From positions 1-64,000 of the forward strand of contig CABOHA010000004.1 in the NCBI GenBank assembly GCA_902399975.1: a stretch of 64,000 bases of DNA, read 5' to 3'. The translations under genes and the position numbers were made by a program. Below, piece after piece: positions 44,605 through 53,793 of this stretch (positions within the stretch are counted from its first letter, which is position 1; each line of letters begins with the position of its first letter). The notes beneath the pieces are model-generated. The model saw nothing but the letters and a program-made list of their open reading frames with translations. It searched no databases and was not told the origin of the DNA. The DNA comes from Coriobacteriaceae bacterium. GTDB lineage: Bacteria > Actinomycetota > Coriobacteriia > Coriobacteriales > Coriobacteriaceae.

Positions 44605-44644
44605 CCTGCCAAAAAAGGGACAGGTTTATTTTGGCAGGTTTTAT
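44603..44644 (+). terminator. Stem-loop between ATPase and helicase genes
   Basis: Perfect 12-bp arms AACCTGCCAAAA/TTTTGGCAGGTT with a 14-nt loop, followed by TTAT. It starts at the ATPase stop. It could partly terminate the transcript and lower helicase levels, or be one of the palindromic repeats common in these gaps. Confidence 0.55.
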
Positions 44645-44721
44645 CTGGGCAAACGCCGATATTGCAAGATATCGAGCCGTTGCCCGTTGCGTTGATCAGC
44701 CCGTTGTTGAGAGGAGGTCCC

Positions 44722-47166
44722 ATGAACGCCTTTGACCGATATGCCCCGTTTATCCAAGACTTCATCTACTCCCACGATTGGGAGAGTCTGCGCTCTATCC
44801 AGGTTGCGGCGGCAGACGCCATCTTTAACACGCAGGACAACGTACTCCTGACGGCATCCACGGCTTCCGGCAAAACCGAGGCGGCCTTCTTTCCCATCCT
44901 GACCGAGTTTTGGGAGAACCCGCCCGCGAGCGTGGGCGCCCTCTACATCGGCCCCCTCAAAGCGCTCATCAATGATCAGTTCGTCCGCCTCAACGACCTC
45001 TGCGAAGAGGCCGATATCCCTGTCTGGCACTGGCATGGCGATGTCTCGCAGTCGCACAAGGCTAAGCTCATCAAAAGACCGAGCGGCATCTTGCAGATTA
45101 CGCCCGAATCACTCGAAGCACTCTTAATCCATAAGCACATGGCGATCCCGCGCATGTTTTGCGACCTGCGCTATGTGGTCATCGATGAAGTCCACTCGCT
45201 CATGCGCGGCGACCGTGGCGGACAGACGCTCTGCCTTATTGAGCGCCTGTCGCGCATGGCAGGCGTGCAGCCCCGTCGCATCGGCCTTTCGGCCACCATC
45301 GGCGACCCCGAGCGCACGGGTGCCTTTCTCTCGCAGGGAACGGGGCGCAACTGCGTTGTCCCCCGTTTTGAGGAACCGCGCCGCGTATGGCGCATCTCCA
45401 TGGAGCACTTCTACAACTCGGGCCCCCAGGCACAGCAGCGAAGATTCACGAGCACAGGCCCGCAGGAAGCTGAGGTGCTCGCATGCGAGCGCATTGAGGC
45501 GGCACCACCCGCGGCACTGCCCGTCAGCACCCAAGACATGCGCCATAGCGGACAGCTCACACAAGAGGAGCGCCGTCAACGTCGTGAGCGGGCACGGGGC
45601 AAGGCTGCCCCCAAGGACAGTCGCGCTTCCTCAGCCCCCGAGGGCGAAGTCGACATCCCGCAGGCAACCGAACAGGCACTGCTCAACCCCACCGACACCG
45701 CACCCGACAACGCCGACCCCGGCATGGGCTACATCTTTGAACATACGCGCGGCCGCAAGTGCCTGGTCTTTGCCAACTCGCGCGAGGAGGCAGAGGCCGT
45801 ATGCTCCATGCTGCGCAGCTACTGTGAAAGCCGACACGAGCCAGACCGCTTCCTTATCCATCATGGCAACCTCTCGGCATCGCTACGCGAGACCGCCGAG
45901 GAGCTCATGCGCGACGAAGAACAGGCACAGACAACCGTCACCACCTCCACGCTGGAGCTCGGCATTGATATCGGTCGCCTGGAGCGCGCGTTCCAGATCG
46001 ATGCACCGTTTACCGTCAGCTCCTTTTTGCAGCGCATGGGACGCACGGGACGCCGCGATCTTCCGCCCGAGATGTGGTTTGTCATGCGCGAGGAGGAACC
46101 CGAGCCGCGCACGATGATGCCCGAGACCATTCCATGGAAGCTCCTCCAGGGCATCGCGCTCGTACAACTCTATCGCGAGGAAAAGTGGGTCGAGCCGCCC
46201 GAGCTCGATCGACTCCCCTACAGTTTGCTCTATCACCAGACCATGTCGACACTCGCCAGCACCGGCGAGCTCACACCGGCCGAGCTTGCTCAGCGCGTGC
46301 TCACGCTCAGCTATTTCCACCGCGTCTCGGCCGATGACTATCGCGTACTGCTGCGCCACCTCATCAAGATCGACCACATCCAGGTCACCGAGGGCGGTGG
46401 GCTCATCGTGGGCCTCGCGGGCGAGCGCATCATCAACAACTTTAAGTTCTACGCCGTGTTCCAGGAAAACGAGGAGTTTACCGTTCGCAGCGAATCGGCC
46501 GAGCTGGGCACGATCGTCAATCCCCCACCGCCCGGTGAGCGCATCGCCATCGCCGGACACTGCTGGATTGTCGAGGAAGTGGACTGGAAGCGTCATACCG
46601 TCTTTGCCACGCAGGTCAAGGGCCGTGTGCCGGCCTACTTTGGCGACTGTCCCGGCGATATCAATACACACGTACTCGAGCGCATGCGCAAGGCGCTCAA
46701 CGAGCACGCGGCATATCCGTACCTCATGGGCAACGCGCGGGCACGCCTTGCACAGGCTCGTCATACCGCCGAGATTTCGGGCGCGGGAACTAAACCGCTC
46801 ATTAACCTGGGCGGCGACACCTGGGTGCTCTTCCCCTGGTTGGGAAGCTACGCCTTTTTGGCGCTCGAGCGCATGCTCAAGATTAAATGCGCCGCGGAGC
46901 TGGGCCTTCGCGGGCTCGATCCGTCGCGTCCATACTTTATGCAGTTTAAGATGAAGGCCGATGAGGAGACGTTCTTTGAGGTGCTCGCCGACGAGGCCGA
47001 GAAGGACTTCGACCCCATCGAGCTCGTCTATCCCGGCGAGGTGCCTTATTTTGATCGCTACGACGAGTACGTTCCCGAGGAGCTTGTGCGCAAAGGCTTC
47101 GCCGAAGGCGTGCTCGACATAGAGGGCATGAAGCAGCGTGTCCGCAGCTGGCGCGACCACACATAA
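44722..47166 (+). CDS. Lhr-like DEVH helicase, Shango SngC / BrxHI-like
   Basis: An 814-residue superfamily 2 helicase. Motifs in order: Walker A TASTASGKTEA (about residue 50), DEVH in VIDEVHSLMRGDRGG (about 155), SAT in LSATIGDPERTG, and motif VI QRMGRTGRRD (about 440). A charged linker (about 255-330) separates the two RecA folds. The C-terminal ~350 residues form an Lhr-type accessory region with no nuclease motif. As the third gene after a TerB protein and BrxD-like ATPase it fits SngC. The ATG at 44722 has GAGGAGG upstream, 117 bp after the ATPase gene. Confidence 0.85.
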   Translation: MNAFDRYAPFIQDFIYSHDWESLRSIQVAAADAIFNTQDNVLLTASTASGKTEAAFFPILTEFWENPPASVGALYIGPLKALINDQFVRLNDLCEEADIPVWHWHGDVSQSHKAKLIKRPSGILQITPESLEALLIHKHMAIPRMFCDLRYVVIDEVHSLMRGDRGGQTLCLIERLSRMAGVQPRRIGLSATIGDPERTGAFLSQGTGRNCVVPRFEEPRRVWRISMEHFYNSGPQAQQRRFTSTGPQEAEVLACERIEAAPPAALPVSTQDMRHSGQLTQEERRQRRERARGKAAPKDSRASSAPEGEVDIPQATEQALLNPTDTAPDNADPGMGYIFEHTRGRKCLVFANSREEAEAVCSMLRSYCESRHEPDRFLIHHGNLSASLRETAEELMRDEEQAQTTVTTSTLELGIDIGRLERAFQIDAPFTVSSFLQRMGRTGRRDLPPEMWFVMREEEPEPRTMMPETIPWKLLQGIALVQLYREEKWVEPPELDRLPYSLLYHQTMSTLASTGELTPAELAQRVLTLSYFHRVSADDYRVLLRHLIKIDHIQVTEGGGLIVGLAGERIINNFKFYAVFQENEEFTVRSESAELGTIVNPPPPGERIAIAGHCWIVEEVDWKRHTVFATQVKGRVPAYFGDCPGDINTHVLERMRKALNEHAAYPYLMGNARARLAQARHTAEISGAGTKPLINLGGDTWVLFPWLGSYAFLALERMLKIKCAAELGLRGLDPSRPYFMQFKMKADEETFFEVLADEAEKDFDPIELVYPGEVPYFDRYDEYVPEELVRKGFAEGVLDIEGMKQRVRSWRDHT

Positions 47167-47192
47167 AACCAGTCTTTTTGGGACGGGGAGAC

Positions 47193-48071
47193 TTACTTGT
47201 CGTGGAGGACGGTGCCGAGGAAGTCGGTGTCGAAGGGCACGGCTTCGGCAAAAGCGTAGTCGCCGTCGCTGGCGATGAGCAGGTAGTTCTCCTCGCCGCC
47301 GAACTCCGCATCGCCACATGGGACCACCCAGGCGTGGGCGAATACCTCGAGTGCCGTGGCAGCGCAGTCGCGCAGGAACGTCACGTCGCTCCCCTCGTTT
47401 GCGCTCACGATATTGGCCGCGTAGATACCCCCGGGGTTCAGGCTGCCCCGCACTAAACGCAACGCCTCAACCGTCGCCAGCTCGCGTACGGGCTCGGCAC
47501 CGCCAAAGCAATCGCTCACGACCACGTCGTAGCGACGATGGCCCACGCTCGTCACGCCCAGATACGAACGAGCCTCGGCGGTAATCACCCGCAAGCGGTC
47601 GCCCACCGTGCGCTCCAGTTCGTCCAGATAGAACCAACGACGTGCCAGACGCGTAATCTCTGCGTCATACTCGATGACGTCCATGCGCAAACTCTCGTGC
47701 GACATCAGCGCAAATTTGGGATAGGCAAACCCACCGCCGCCCAGCATAAGCATGCGGTCGACGCCGTGACCACAAACGTCGCGCATCGCATCCTCGGCCT
47801 CAAATACGTCGTCAAACGCACGATAGTACGCAAAGACGGGCTCCGCCCAGCGCTCGCCAACGTAACTCGCGCTTTGGTAGACGCCGCCCTGCACGAGCAC
47901 ACGGACCTCGTCACCGCTCTCGTCGTGCATGCGTTTCACACGCGCCAACCCATTGCGAGTTCGCGCAACCTGCAGACAGGCAGCACGAACAGCGACGGCG
48001 GCCGCACCAAGCGCCGCAGCTCCCAGAGCAACGCTGGCAACGACGCCGGCAGAAACACTCGGTTTGTTCAT
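47193..48071 (-). CDS. Spermidine synthase-fold methyltransferase-like protein
   Basis: A 292-residue protein with an N-terminal hydrophobic segment (about residues 8-32) that could anchor it to the membrane, followed by a spermidine-synthase/methyltransferase Rossmann fold: MLMLGGGGFAYPKF, VIEYDAEI and VVVSDCFGG. The full polyamine-site motifs are not evident, so it may not make spermidine. Its ribosome site lies in the last codons of elp3 and its ATG directly follows the elp3 stop, so the two are tightly coupled. Confidence 0.75.
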   Translation of the reverse strand: MNKPSVSAGVVASVALGAAALGAAAVAVRAACLQVARTRNGLARVKRMHDESGDEVRVLVQGGVYQSASYVGERWAEPVFAYYRAFDDVFEAEDAMRDVCGHGVDRMLMLGGGGFAYPKFALMSHESLRMDVIEYDAEITRLARRWFYLDELERTVGDRLRVITAEARSYLGVTSVGHRRYDVVVSDCFGGAEPVRELATVEALRLVRGSLNPGGIYAANIVSANEGSDVTFLRDCAATALEVFAHAWVVPCGDAEFGGEENYLLIASDGDYAFAEAVPFDTDFLGTVLHDK

Positions 48072-49979
48072 CTAGAGCTCCTTTTGCAGATAAAGGCCAT
48101 GGTCATAAAAACCAAGATGGCGATAGTACTCGCGCGTGCCAATCGCGCTGATCACGTTGATGCGCGCATAGCCCGCGTCCCGAGCAATCTGGCACGCACG
48201 CTCCACGAGCAGACGCCCCAGACCGTGATGCTGAGCCGCCTGGCCCTGATCGCCCACACGTGCCGCCATACCATAGACGTGCACCTCGCGAATCATCGCT
48301 TCCTCCGGCCTGGTCGGCAACTCGTCCGCATGTGCGGTGACAAAGGCGCGATCGGGCAGAGACAGGCGCAAAAACCCCGCGATCTTGCCCTGCGGCGTTA
48401 CCCACTGCAAAAAGCGCTCGTGCGTCACCGGCGTCTCGTACGCTACATCCTCGTCAAGGGTCAACTCGCCCAGGTCGGCACCCGCGGTACTGATCTCGCG
48501 ATAGCGAATCTCACGCACCGTCGCACCGTCACCCCGAGCAGCCAGGCGGTTCTCAACGAGCTGACGCAGGTTGGGCTTCTTGTTGCCCACCATGATGTCG
48601 TCGGAACTAAAGTCGCGAATCATACGGCTAATGCGGCAGAACGCCGGCGTCACCACGATGTCGTCGGCCAACACATCGAGCAGCTCTTCCTCGGTATAAG
48701 GGCGCCATTCGCCACGCTCATAGCAGCCCACCAGACGCGAGCCCTCGATGAGCGCACACGGGTAGACCTTGACCTCGTCGGGCATAAAGGCGCCCTCGGT
48801 CATAAAGCGCTCGTAGTCGTGCTTGTCCCCCTCGGGCGTGGCGCCCAGCAAGTTGAGCATAAAATGCGCATGGATCTTAAAGCCAAACAGGCGCGCGAGC
48901 GAAAACGCCCGCTCGATCTGCGCCACCGAAATGCGGCGCTCGTTGATATCGAGCAGATGCTGGTCGAGGCTCTGGATACCCATCTGAATCTTGGTGCAGC
49001 CCAGACGGCGGATGAGTGTGAGCGCCTGCGGTGTCACAGCATCGGGGCGCGTCTCGATAACGAGCCCCACCACGCGATGCTTCGCCGTCTCGTTGATGCG
49101 CTGCTGCCGCTCAAGCTCTTTCATCGTCGCCGTCTGCCACTCGGCGACCTCGCCCCACGGCGTGCCGGAGCCGTACAGACAACGCACCGCGCGGTTATAG
49201 CCGCCCACGGCAGCATCCACACGCCCCTGCTCGTCGGCAACGCCGGCAGCGAGCTTGGCCTCGTCTGTCGCAATGCCGGCAGCCCGATAGCGCTCGCGGC
49301 GCTCTGTTACCACCGGCGGCAGGGCATCGGCGGGAGCATCATCGAGCAGGCGCCCTGCCTCGGCACGGCTGATGCCCGGACGCGCCAACATGGGGTTTGC
49401 CGCCACGCCGGCGACGGCATCGTCATTGAGCGCACGGAAGAGCTCCGACATAAACCATGCCTGATACCCTTGCGGATAGTCGCTCCAGGTACCACCGAGC
49501 ACGATGAGCTCTATCTTGTCGGTCGCATGCCCCATCTGCGAAAGCGCGGTCAGACGAGCGCTCACCTGCAGATACGGATCGAAGCAGTTTTGCTCCGCAC
49601 GGGCACACGCCGGCTCAGCGTGCAGATAGCTCTTGGGCATGCGCAGATCGTTGGGACAAAATAGGCAATCGCCCGAGCATGGCCAGGGCTTGGTGATAAC
49701 GGTAATGGTCGCCACGCCCGAAGCCGTGCGGCGCGGCTTCATGCGCAGCACCTGCAGCAGTTGGCGTTCCAGATCGGCATCGACATTCCACGCAGCCCAC
49801 CGAGCCGGCTCCTCACGTTTAGCCCGCTGGTAGAACGGCAGCAGACGGCGCTTGGCCAAATCGCGTTTGTCGGCACCCTCACGGCGCGCCTCGGCATGTA
49901 TCAGTTTGACGAGCGCCTTGTCGTCCACGGTCTCACCGCGACGCAGAGCCTCGAGTATGTTCAAGATAATCTGTTCCAT
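48072..49979 (-). CDS. Elp3-like radical SAM/GNAT enzyme
   Basis: A 635-residue homologue of eukaryotic Elp3, which adds a carboxymethyl-type group to uridine 34 of tRNA. The radical SAM cluster motif is CSGDCLFC near residue 100, inside ITKPWPCSGDCLFCPND, followed by the Elp3 pattern KSYLHAEPA and QNCFDPY. An acetyltransferase (GNAT) domain occupies the last ~150 residues (HGLGRLLVERA, NVISAIGTREYYRHLGF). Bacterial stand-alone Elp3 proteins lack the Elongator partners. First gene of a two-gene operon with the spermidine synthase-like gene. Confidence 0.9.
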   Translation of the reverse strand: MEQIILNILEALRRGETVDDKALVKLIHAEARREGADKRDLAKRRLLPFYQRAKREEPARWAAWNVDADLERQLLQVLRMKPRRTASGVATITVITKPWPCSGDCLFCPNDLRMPKSYLHAEPACARAEQNCFDPYLQVSARLTALSQMGHATDKIELIVLGGTWSDYPQGYQAWFMSELFRALNDDAVAGVAANPMLARPGISRAEAGRLLDDAPADALPPVVTERRERYRAAGIATDEAKLAAGVADEQGRVDAAVGGYNRAVRCLYGSGTPWGEVAEWQTATMKELERQQRINETAKHRVVGLVIETRPDAVTPQALTLIRRLGCTKIQMGIQSLDQHLLDINERRISVAQIERAFSLARLFGFKIHAHFMLNLLGATPEGDKHDYERFMTEGAFMPDEVKVYPCALIEGSRLVGCYERGEWRPYTEEELLDVLADDIVVTPAFCRISRMIRDFSSDDIMVGNKKPNLRQLVENRLAARGDGATVREIRYREISTAGADLGELTLDEDVAYETPVTHERFLQWVTPQGKIAGFLRLSLPDRAFVTAHADELPTRPEEAMIREVHVYGMAARVGDQGQAAQHHGLGRLLVERACQIARDAGYARINVISAIGTREYYRHLGFYDHGLYLQKEL

Positions 49980-49991
49980 GTCCCCATTGTA

Positions 49992-50030
49992 AAGGCAAAG
50001 GCGCCGGAGCCCGTCACGGCCCCGACGCCT
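49992..50030 (-). terminator. Terminator after the DUF4097 gene
   Basis: On the minus strand an imperfect GC-rich stem (GGCGTCGG..CCGGCGCC, 50000-50029) is followed by TTTGCCTTTAC. It ends the XRE-DUF4097 operon. Confidence 0.55.
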
Positions 50031-50076
50031 CCATCAAAGAGCATGCCTATATGCACCGATCTCCGAAAACCGCATG

Positions 50077-50976
50077 TCACACCGATTCGAACGACATGTC
50101 GCCCGAACCGACCTTAAAACGATACGTTGCAGACTTGTCACCGTTGTCGAATTCAGCATTCAATATGGTCTCGCCATCGTAGCCAAGCGGAAGGAAATCG
50201 CTCTCAAAGTCACCGCTGCCCACGGTGAGGCTCGCCTTAAAGCCCGTAGAGTTCGGAACCGATATCTCCACATCGCCCGAGCCCACGCTTACGTCCATCG
50301 ACTTCGCGGGGGCCTGGTAGAGCTCGAACGCCACATCGCCCGAACCGACCTCGGCATTCAGGGTGTCAGTTACAGTGCCCGCGAACTCGATGTCTCCCGA
50401 GTCCAACGTCAAATCGAAGTCGTGGCACGCAATGTCCGTAATCGTCAGATCCCCCGACCCCACATTCGCCGAAATGTCCATCATGTTATCGGCAAGCTCG
50501 CGCGGCAGCTCGATGGTGACCGTACGGTCAAGCGCACGCTCGTCATCGCAGTCGAACTGGTTAATCTTGAGCGTAGAGCCCCTAATCTCGGCCAGATTTT
50601 GCGTGGCAGCATCGTAAGCAGTTACTCCTTTTGCAACGCGACCACTCTCGATGACACGCACCGGTCCATCGGAAACGTACTTGACCTCGACCGTGCCCGA
50701 CGTCACGTCCAAGTCAAGCGATGTGAACGCGTCGGCATCAAACGTTTCGCTCGAAAGCTGTTGAGGCCGAGCGGAATAGTTACCGCTATCCAAAAGATCG
50801 TCCTCGTCAAGCGCATCGTCCATACCAGACAAGCCGGATACAACATCGTCGAGATCCCACGGACCATCAAAATGAATCAAAGTCCGCGAAGTGCCAAAGA
50901 CAAGTCCAATGATAAGCACAAACGCTCCGATGCCAATGCCCAAGCGCCTCTTAGACTCATGCGAGAGCTTCATCAT
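50077..50976 (-). CDS. DUF4097 beta-helix protein with membrane anchor
   Basis: A 299-residue protein with one N-terminal membrane helix (GIGIGAFVLIIGLVFGTS, about residues 12-30) and a repetitive extracytoplasmic domain. The repeat unit VGSGD recurs at least five times (for example NVGSGDLTIT, EVGSGDVAFEL, SVGSGDVEIS, TVGSGDFES), typical of DUF4097/adhesin-like beta-helices. Members are often encoded beside envelope-stress regulators. It is coupled to the XRE gene by a 4-base overlap, so it may be its sensor or target. Function is otherwise unknown. Confidence 0.82.
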   Translation of the reverse strand: MMKLSHESKRRLGIGIGAFVLIIGLVFGTSRTLIHFDGPWDLDDVVSGLSGMDDALDEDDLLDSGNYSARPQQLSSETFDADAFTSLDLDVTSGTVEVKYVSDGPVRVIESGRVAKGVTAYDAATQNLAEIRGSTLKINQFDCDDERALDRTVTIELPRELADNMMDISANVGSGDLTITDIACHDFDLTLDSGDIEFAGTVTDTLNAEVGSGDVAFELYQAPAKSMDVSVGSGDVEISVPNSTGFKASLTVGSGDFESDFLPLGYDGETILNAEFDNGDKSATYRFKVGSGDMSFESV

Positions 50977-51695
50977 TCATCACCTTCTTTGGCACTCGAC
51001 TCAGCAGTGGTCGCGGCAGCCATGCCAGCGTCAACCGCAGTGGAAACGTCCTCCCCCTTAGTCCTAGCGACCGCCGGCACCGGACCAACCTGGATATCCC
51101 CACGTGCCCAATCGCCATCGAGCGCACGCGCCACCCAGTGATAGATGGGAATCGTAAAGAAGATCAGTGCGGGAAAGGGGCTGGCACCAACCAGGAACAT
51201 CAGTAAAAAGAACAGCAGCCAGCACACGGCCCAATACGGGAACGACTGGAACGGGCCCTTCACCGGAGTCGAACCAACTGCGCCGCCACTCGTCGCCTGC
51301 GCCGTAGCGGCATTGGCGGCCTGCGCACTCCAGCTTGCCGCTTGCGCCGCCTTGGCCGCAGCATCACTCGCCTGCGTTGCCGCCTCGGTAGCGCGCGCCG
51401 CCGCCTCATGGGTGCGGGCACGCTCTGCCGCCTCGGCCTCGCGCTGACGAGCGCGGTCCTCGTTCTCAAACTCGATATCGTCCTCGATCTCGTCACTCGG
51501 ATTGAGGAGCTCGTCCAAACTCACGCCATAGAGTTTAGCGAGCGAGATCAGGTTCTCGGTATCGGGCGAGCTCTCCGCGCGCTCCCATTTACTGACCGCC
51601 TGGCGCGACAGCCCCAGCTTTCGCGCGAGCCCTTCTTGGCTAAAACCCTTGCTGCGACGAAGGTCGGCGAGCCGCTGCGCAGTTTCTACATTCAT
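50973..51695 (-). CDS. XRE-family HTH regulator with membrane domain
   Basis: A 240-residue protein. An N-terminal helix-turn-helix (residues 4-58: LADLRRSKGFSQEGLARKL, GLSRQAVSKWERAESSP) is followed by an Ala/Arg/Gln-rich helical linker (about 75-135) and two hydrophobic segments (WAVCWLLFFLLMFLVG, ALIFFTIPIYHWVA). This makes a membrane-bound repressor likely. AGGAGG just before the ATG at 51695 fixes the start; the longer frame to 51944 is noncoding. Partner of the DUF4097 gene. Confidence 0.85.
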   Translation of the reverse strand: MNVETAQRLADLRRSKGFSQEGLARKLGLSRQAVSKWERAESSPDTENLISLAKLYGVSLDELLNPSDEIEDDIEFENEDRARQREAEAAERARTHEAAARATEAATQASDAAAKAAQAASWSAQAANAATAQATSGGAVGSTPVKGPFQSFPYWAVCWLLFFLLMFLVGASPFPALIFFTIPIYHWVARALDGDWARGDIQVGPVPAVARTKGEDVSTAVDAGMAAATTAESSAKEGDE

Positions 51696-51962
51696 GGTTC
51701 CTCCTATGTGATGCCAGCCGTGCCGCCGGACCGTTTTTCTTCTTAAGGCGCCTTGCACAGTTAAAAATCTATCCGCCACCGCCAAAAGCATGCCACCTAT
51801 TCTAGTGAGATTTTTGACAACCGGCGGTTGCGGGTGCATATGAGCTGCGGAAATGTGTCCAAACAAAGCAATGACCCGTAGCTTGGTTGTCCCCGTTGCG
51901 GCGTAAACGGTAGTATGGTCGTACTGTTTATTCCGCACCGCCAACGGAGGGAGTTCCGCGCC

Positions 51963-52835
51963 GTGAACCGCGATTTCGCCTCATCGCTCATCCAGCTCAA
52001 CAATACGTTCTATCGCGAGCACTCCGCCTCCTTTTCCGATACGCGCCAGGCCCCGTGGCCCGGCTGGGTGCGCACCATGGACATCGCGCTCGAACAGCTC
52101 GACGTCGCCACGATCGAGCATCCCGTCCGCGTCTTCGATCTCGCCTGCGGCAATATGCGATTCGAGAACTTTGCCGCCGGCGGCGCACTTGCCGCCAAGG
52201 GCGTCGATGGCGCAAACCCCTCGGCAGATGCCAGCTGCCCGTTTGAGTTCTACGGCGTCGACTCATGCCAAGACCTGGCCATCGATGCACGTGGCCACGC
52301 ACTGCGCATTCCCAACCTGCACTTCCAGGAACTCGACGTGCTCGACGCCCTCATGAGGCTCAACCCCGCCGAGACGCCCGACGTGCTTTTCGATGCCCCG
52401 CTCGCCGACATCTCGGTCTGCTTTGGCTTTATGCACCACGTGCCATCGTGCGAGTACCGCGTACGCGTGCTCGACGCCCTGGTGCGCCAGACACGCCCGG
52501 GCGGCATCATCGCCATCAGCTTTTGGGAGTTTATGAATGACGAGCGCATGGCGCGCAAGGCCGTTCGCGCCGAGGCCCGCGCCGAGCTCACCCCGCCGTT
52601 TGAGGGTTACGATTCCGCACAGTTTGAAGCCGGCGACCACCTCATTGGCTGGCAAAACGACCGCCACGCCTACCGCTATTGTCATCACTTTGACGATCAG
52701 CAGATCACCGACCTGGTGCGCGGCGTGCGCACGTTCTACAAGAGTGGCGAGGTTCCCGTACGCGAGCTTGAGCGTTTCCATGCCGACGGTCGCAGCGGCG
52801 AGCTCAACCGCTATGTGATTCTCAAGCGCCTGTAG
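51963..52835 (+). CDS. Class I SAM-dependent methyltransferase
   Basis: A 290-residue cytoplasmic methyltransferase. SAM motif I is VFDLACGNMRFENF (about residue 48), and later CFGFMHHVPSCEYR and RPGGIIAISFWEF correspond to motifs IV and VI. The arrangement resembles Trm9/UbiE-like enzymes; the substrate is not evident. The GTG at 51963 has GGAGGGAG about nine bases upstream; a longer frame from 51915 would start inside the promoter. It is followed by trmB after 118 bp. Confidence 0.8.
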   Translation: MNRDFASSLIQLNNTFYREHSASFSDTRQAPWPGWVRTMDIALEQLDVATIEHPVRVFDLACGNMRFENFAAGGALAAKGVDGANPSADASCPFEFYGVDSCQDLAIDARGHALRIPNLHFQELDVLDALMRLNPAETPDVLFDAPLADISVCFGFMHHVPSCEYRVRVLDALVRQTRPGGIIAISFWEFMNDERMARKAVRAEARAELTPPFEGYDSAQFEAGDHLIGWQNDRHAYRYCHHFDDQQITDLVRGVRTFYKSGEVPVRELERFHADGRSGELNRYVILKRL

Positions 52836-52953
52836 GCATCGTCGACTCGCCACCGAGCCGCGCCGTAACGTTCGGGCAAGCTATGCCCACCCTTTTCCAA
52901 CCCATTGACGGAACGCATGGCTATGCGTTCCACACGTATGACCAAGGAGCCTC

Positions 52954-53793
52954 ATGGGAGCCGTCCACGTTCGCACGCCTAAGAACTTTGTGCTCGAGGA
53001 GCGCCTGGAGCGCTACGCCGATGCAATTGAGACGAACCCCGAGGCCTATGCCGGAGAGTGGCGCGAAGCCTGCGCGCCGGCCGGCAGCGTATCCTTCGCC
53101 CGCCTTCATCTGGATCTGGGCTGTGGCAAAGGCACCTATCTGGTTGAGCGAGCTCACCGTGAACCCGAAGCGCTCTTTATCGGCATGGACCAGGAGCCCA
53201 TCTGCATTGCCTATGCCGCACAGAAAATCTGCGAGCAGGAGCTGTCCAACGCACTCGTCCTGCCCCGAGGTGCCGCATCGCTGCCGCAGCTGTTTGCCGC
53301 AGGCGAGCTCGACGCCATCACCATCAACTTTCCCACGCCACAGCCCAAGGCCAAGTACGCCAAAAAACGACTCGTCCATGTCGACCATCTGATGCTCTAC
53401 CGCCCGCTCTTTGCAGCCGGTGCCACCGTCACACTGCGCACCGACAGCAAGCCATTGCGCGACTACGCCCTGGGACAGTTTGCCGCGGCAGGTTACGACA
53501 CGCTTTGGGTAAGTGACGACGTCCGCCACGACCATCCCGAGCATCCCGAAACCGAATACGAGCAGCGCACCCGCGATATGGGCGCCACCGTCTATGGCAT
53601 TTGTGCCACACCCGGCGCGCAGCCCAGTAACGATGCGCTCGCGGCGGGCCGCATGCAGGAGCAAAGTCTTGCCTGCTACCTGCCCGACGACCTCGATGAG
53701 CTCACCTATGTACCCCTGGGCATGGAAGAGGCCGTCGAGAACTTTAGAAACCGCGCCCGCAAAGGCAAAAAGCGCCTTCCGCAGGAGTCATAG
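52954..53793 (+). CDS. trmB: tRNA (guanine-N7-)-methyltransferase
   Basis: Methylates guanine 46 of tRNA variable loops. The 279-residue protein shows SAM motif LHLDLGCGKGTYLVERA (about residue 51), FIGMDQEP, and the TrmB signature NFPTPQPKAKYAKKRLVH, a variant of the usual FPDPWPKxRHxKRR. A C-terminal extension of about 60 residues ends in RARKGKKRLPQES. AAGGAG lies just ahead of the ATG. Confidence 0.9.
   Translation: MGAVHVRTPKNFVLEERLERYADAIETNPEAYAGEWREACAPAGSVSFARLHLDLGCGKGTYLVERAHREPEALFIGMDQEPICIAYAAQKICEQELSNALVLPRGAASLPQLFAAGELDAITINFPTPQPKAKYAKKRLVHVDHLMLYRPLFAAGATVTLRTDSKPLRDYALGQFAAAGYDTLWVSDDVRHDHPEHPETEYEQRTRDMGATVYGICATPGAQPSNDALAAGRMQEQSLACYLPDDLDELTYVPLGMEEAVENFRNRARKGKKRLPQES

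Noticed and set aside
41568..47166. BREX system
   Set aside because: BrxD-like ATPase and Lhr-like helicase occur in type 2 BREX, but PglX methylase, PglZ and PglY are absent.
47538..49664. 708-codon plus-strand frame opposite elp3
   Set aside because: Antisense shadow of elp3 and the neighbouring gene; no recognisable protein features.
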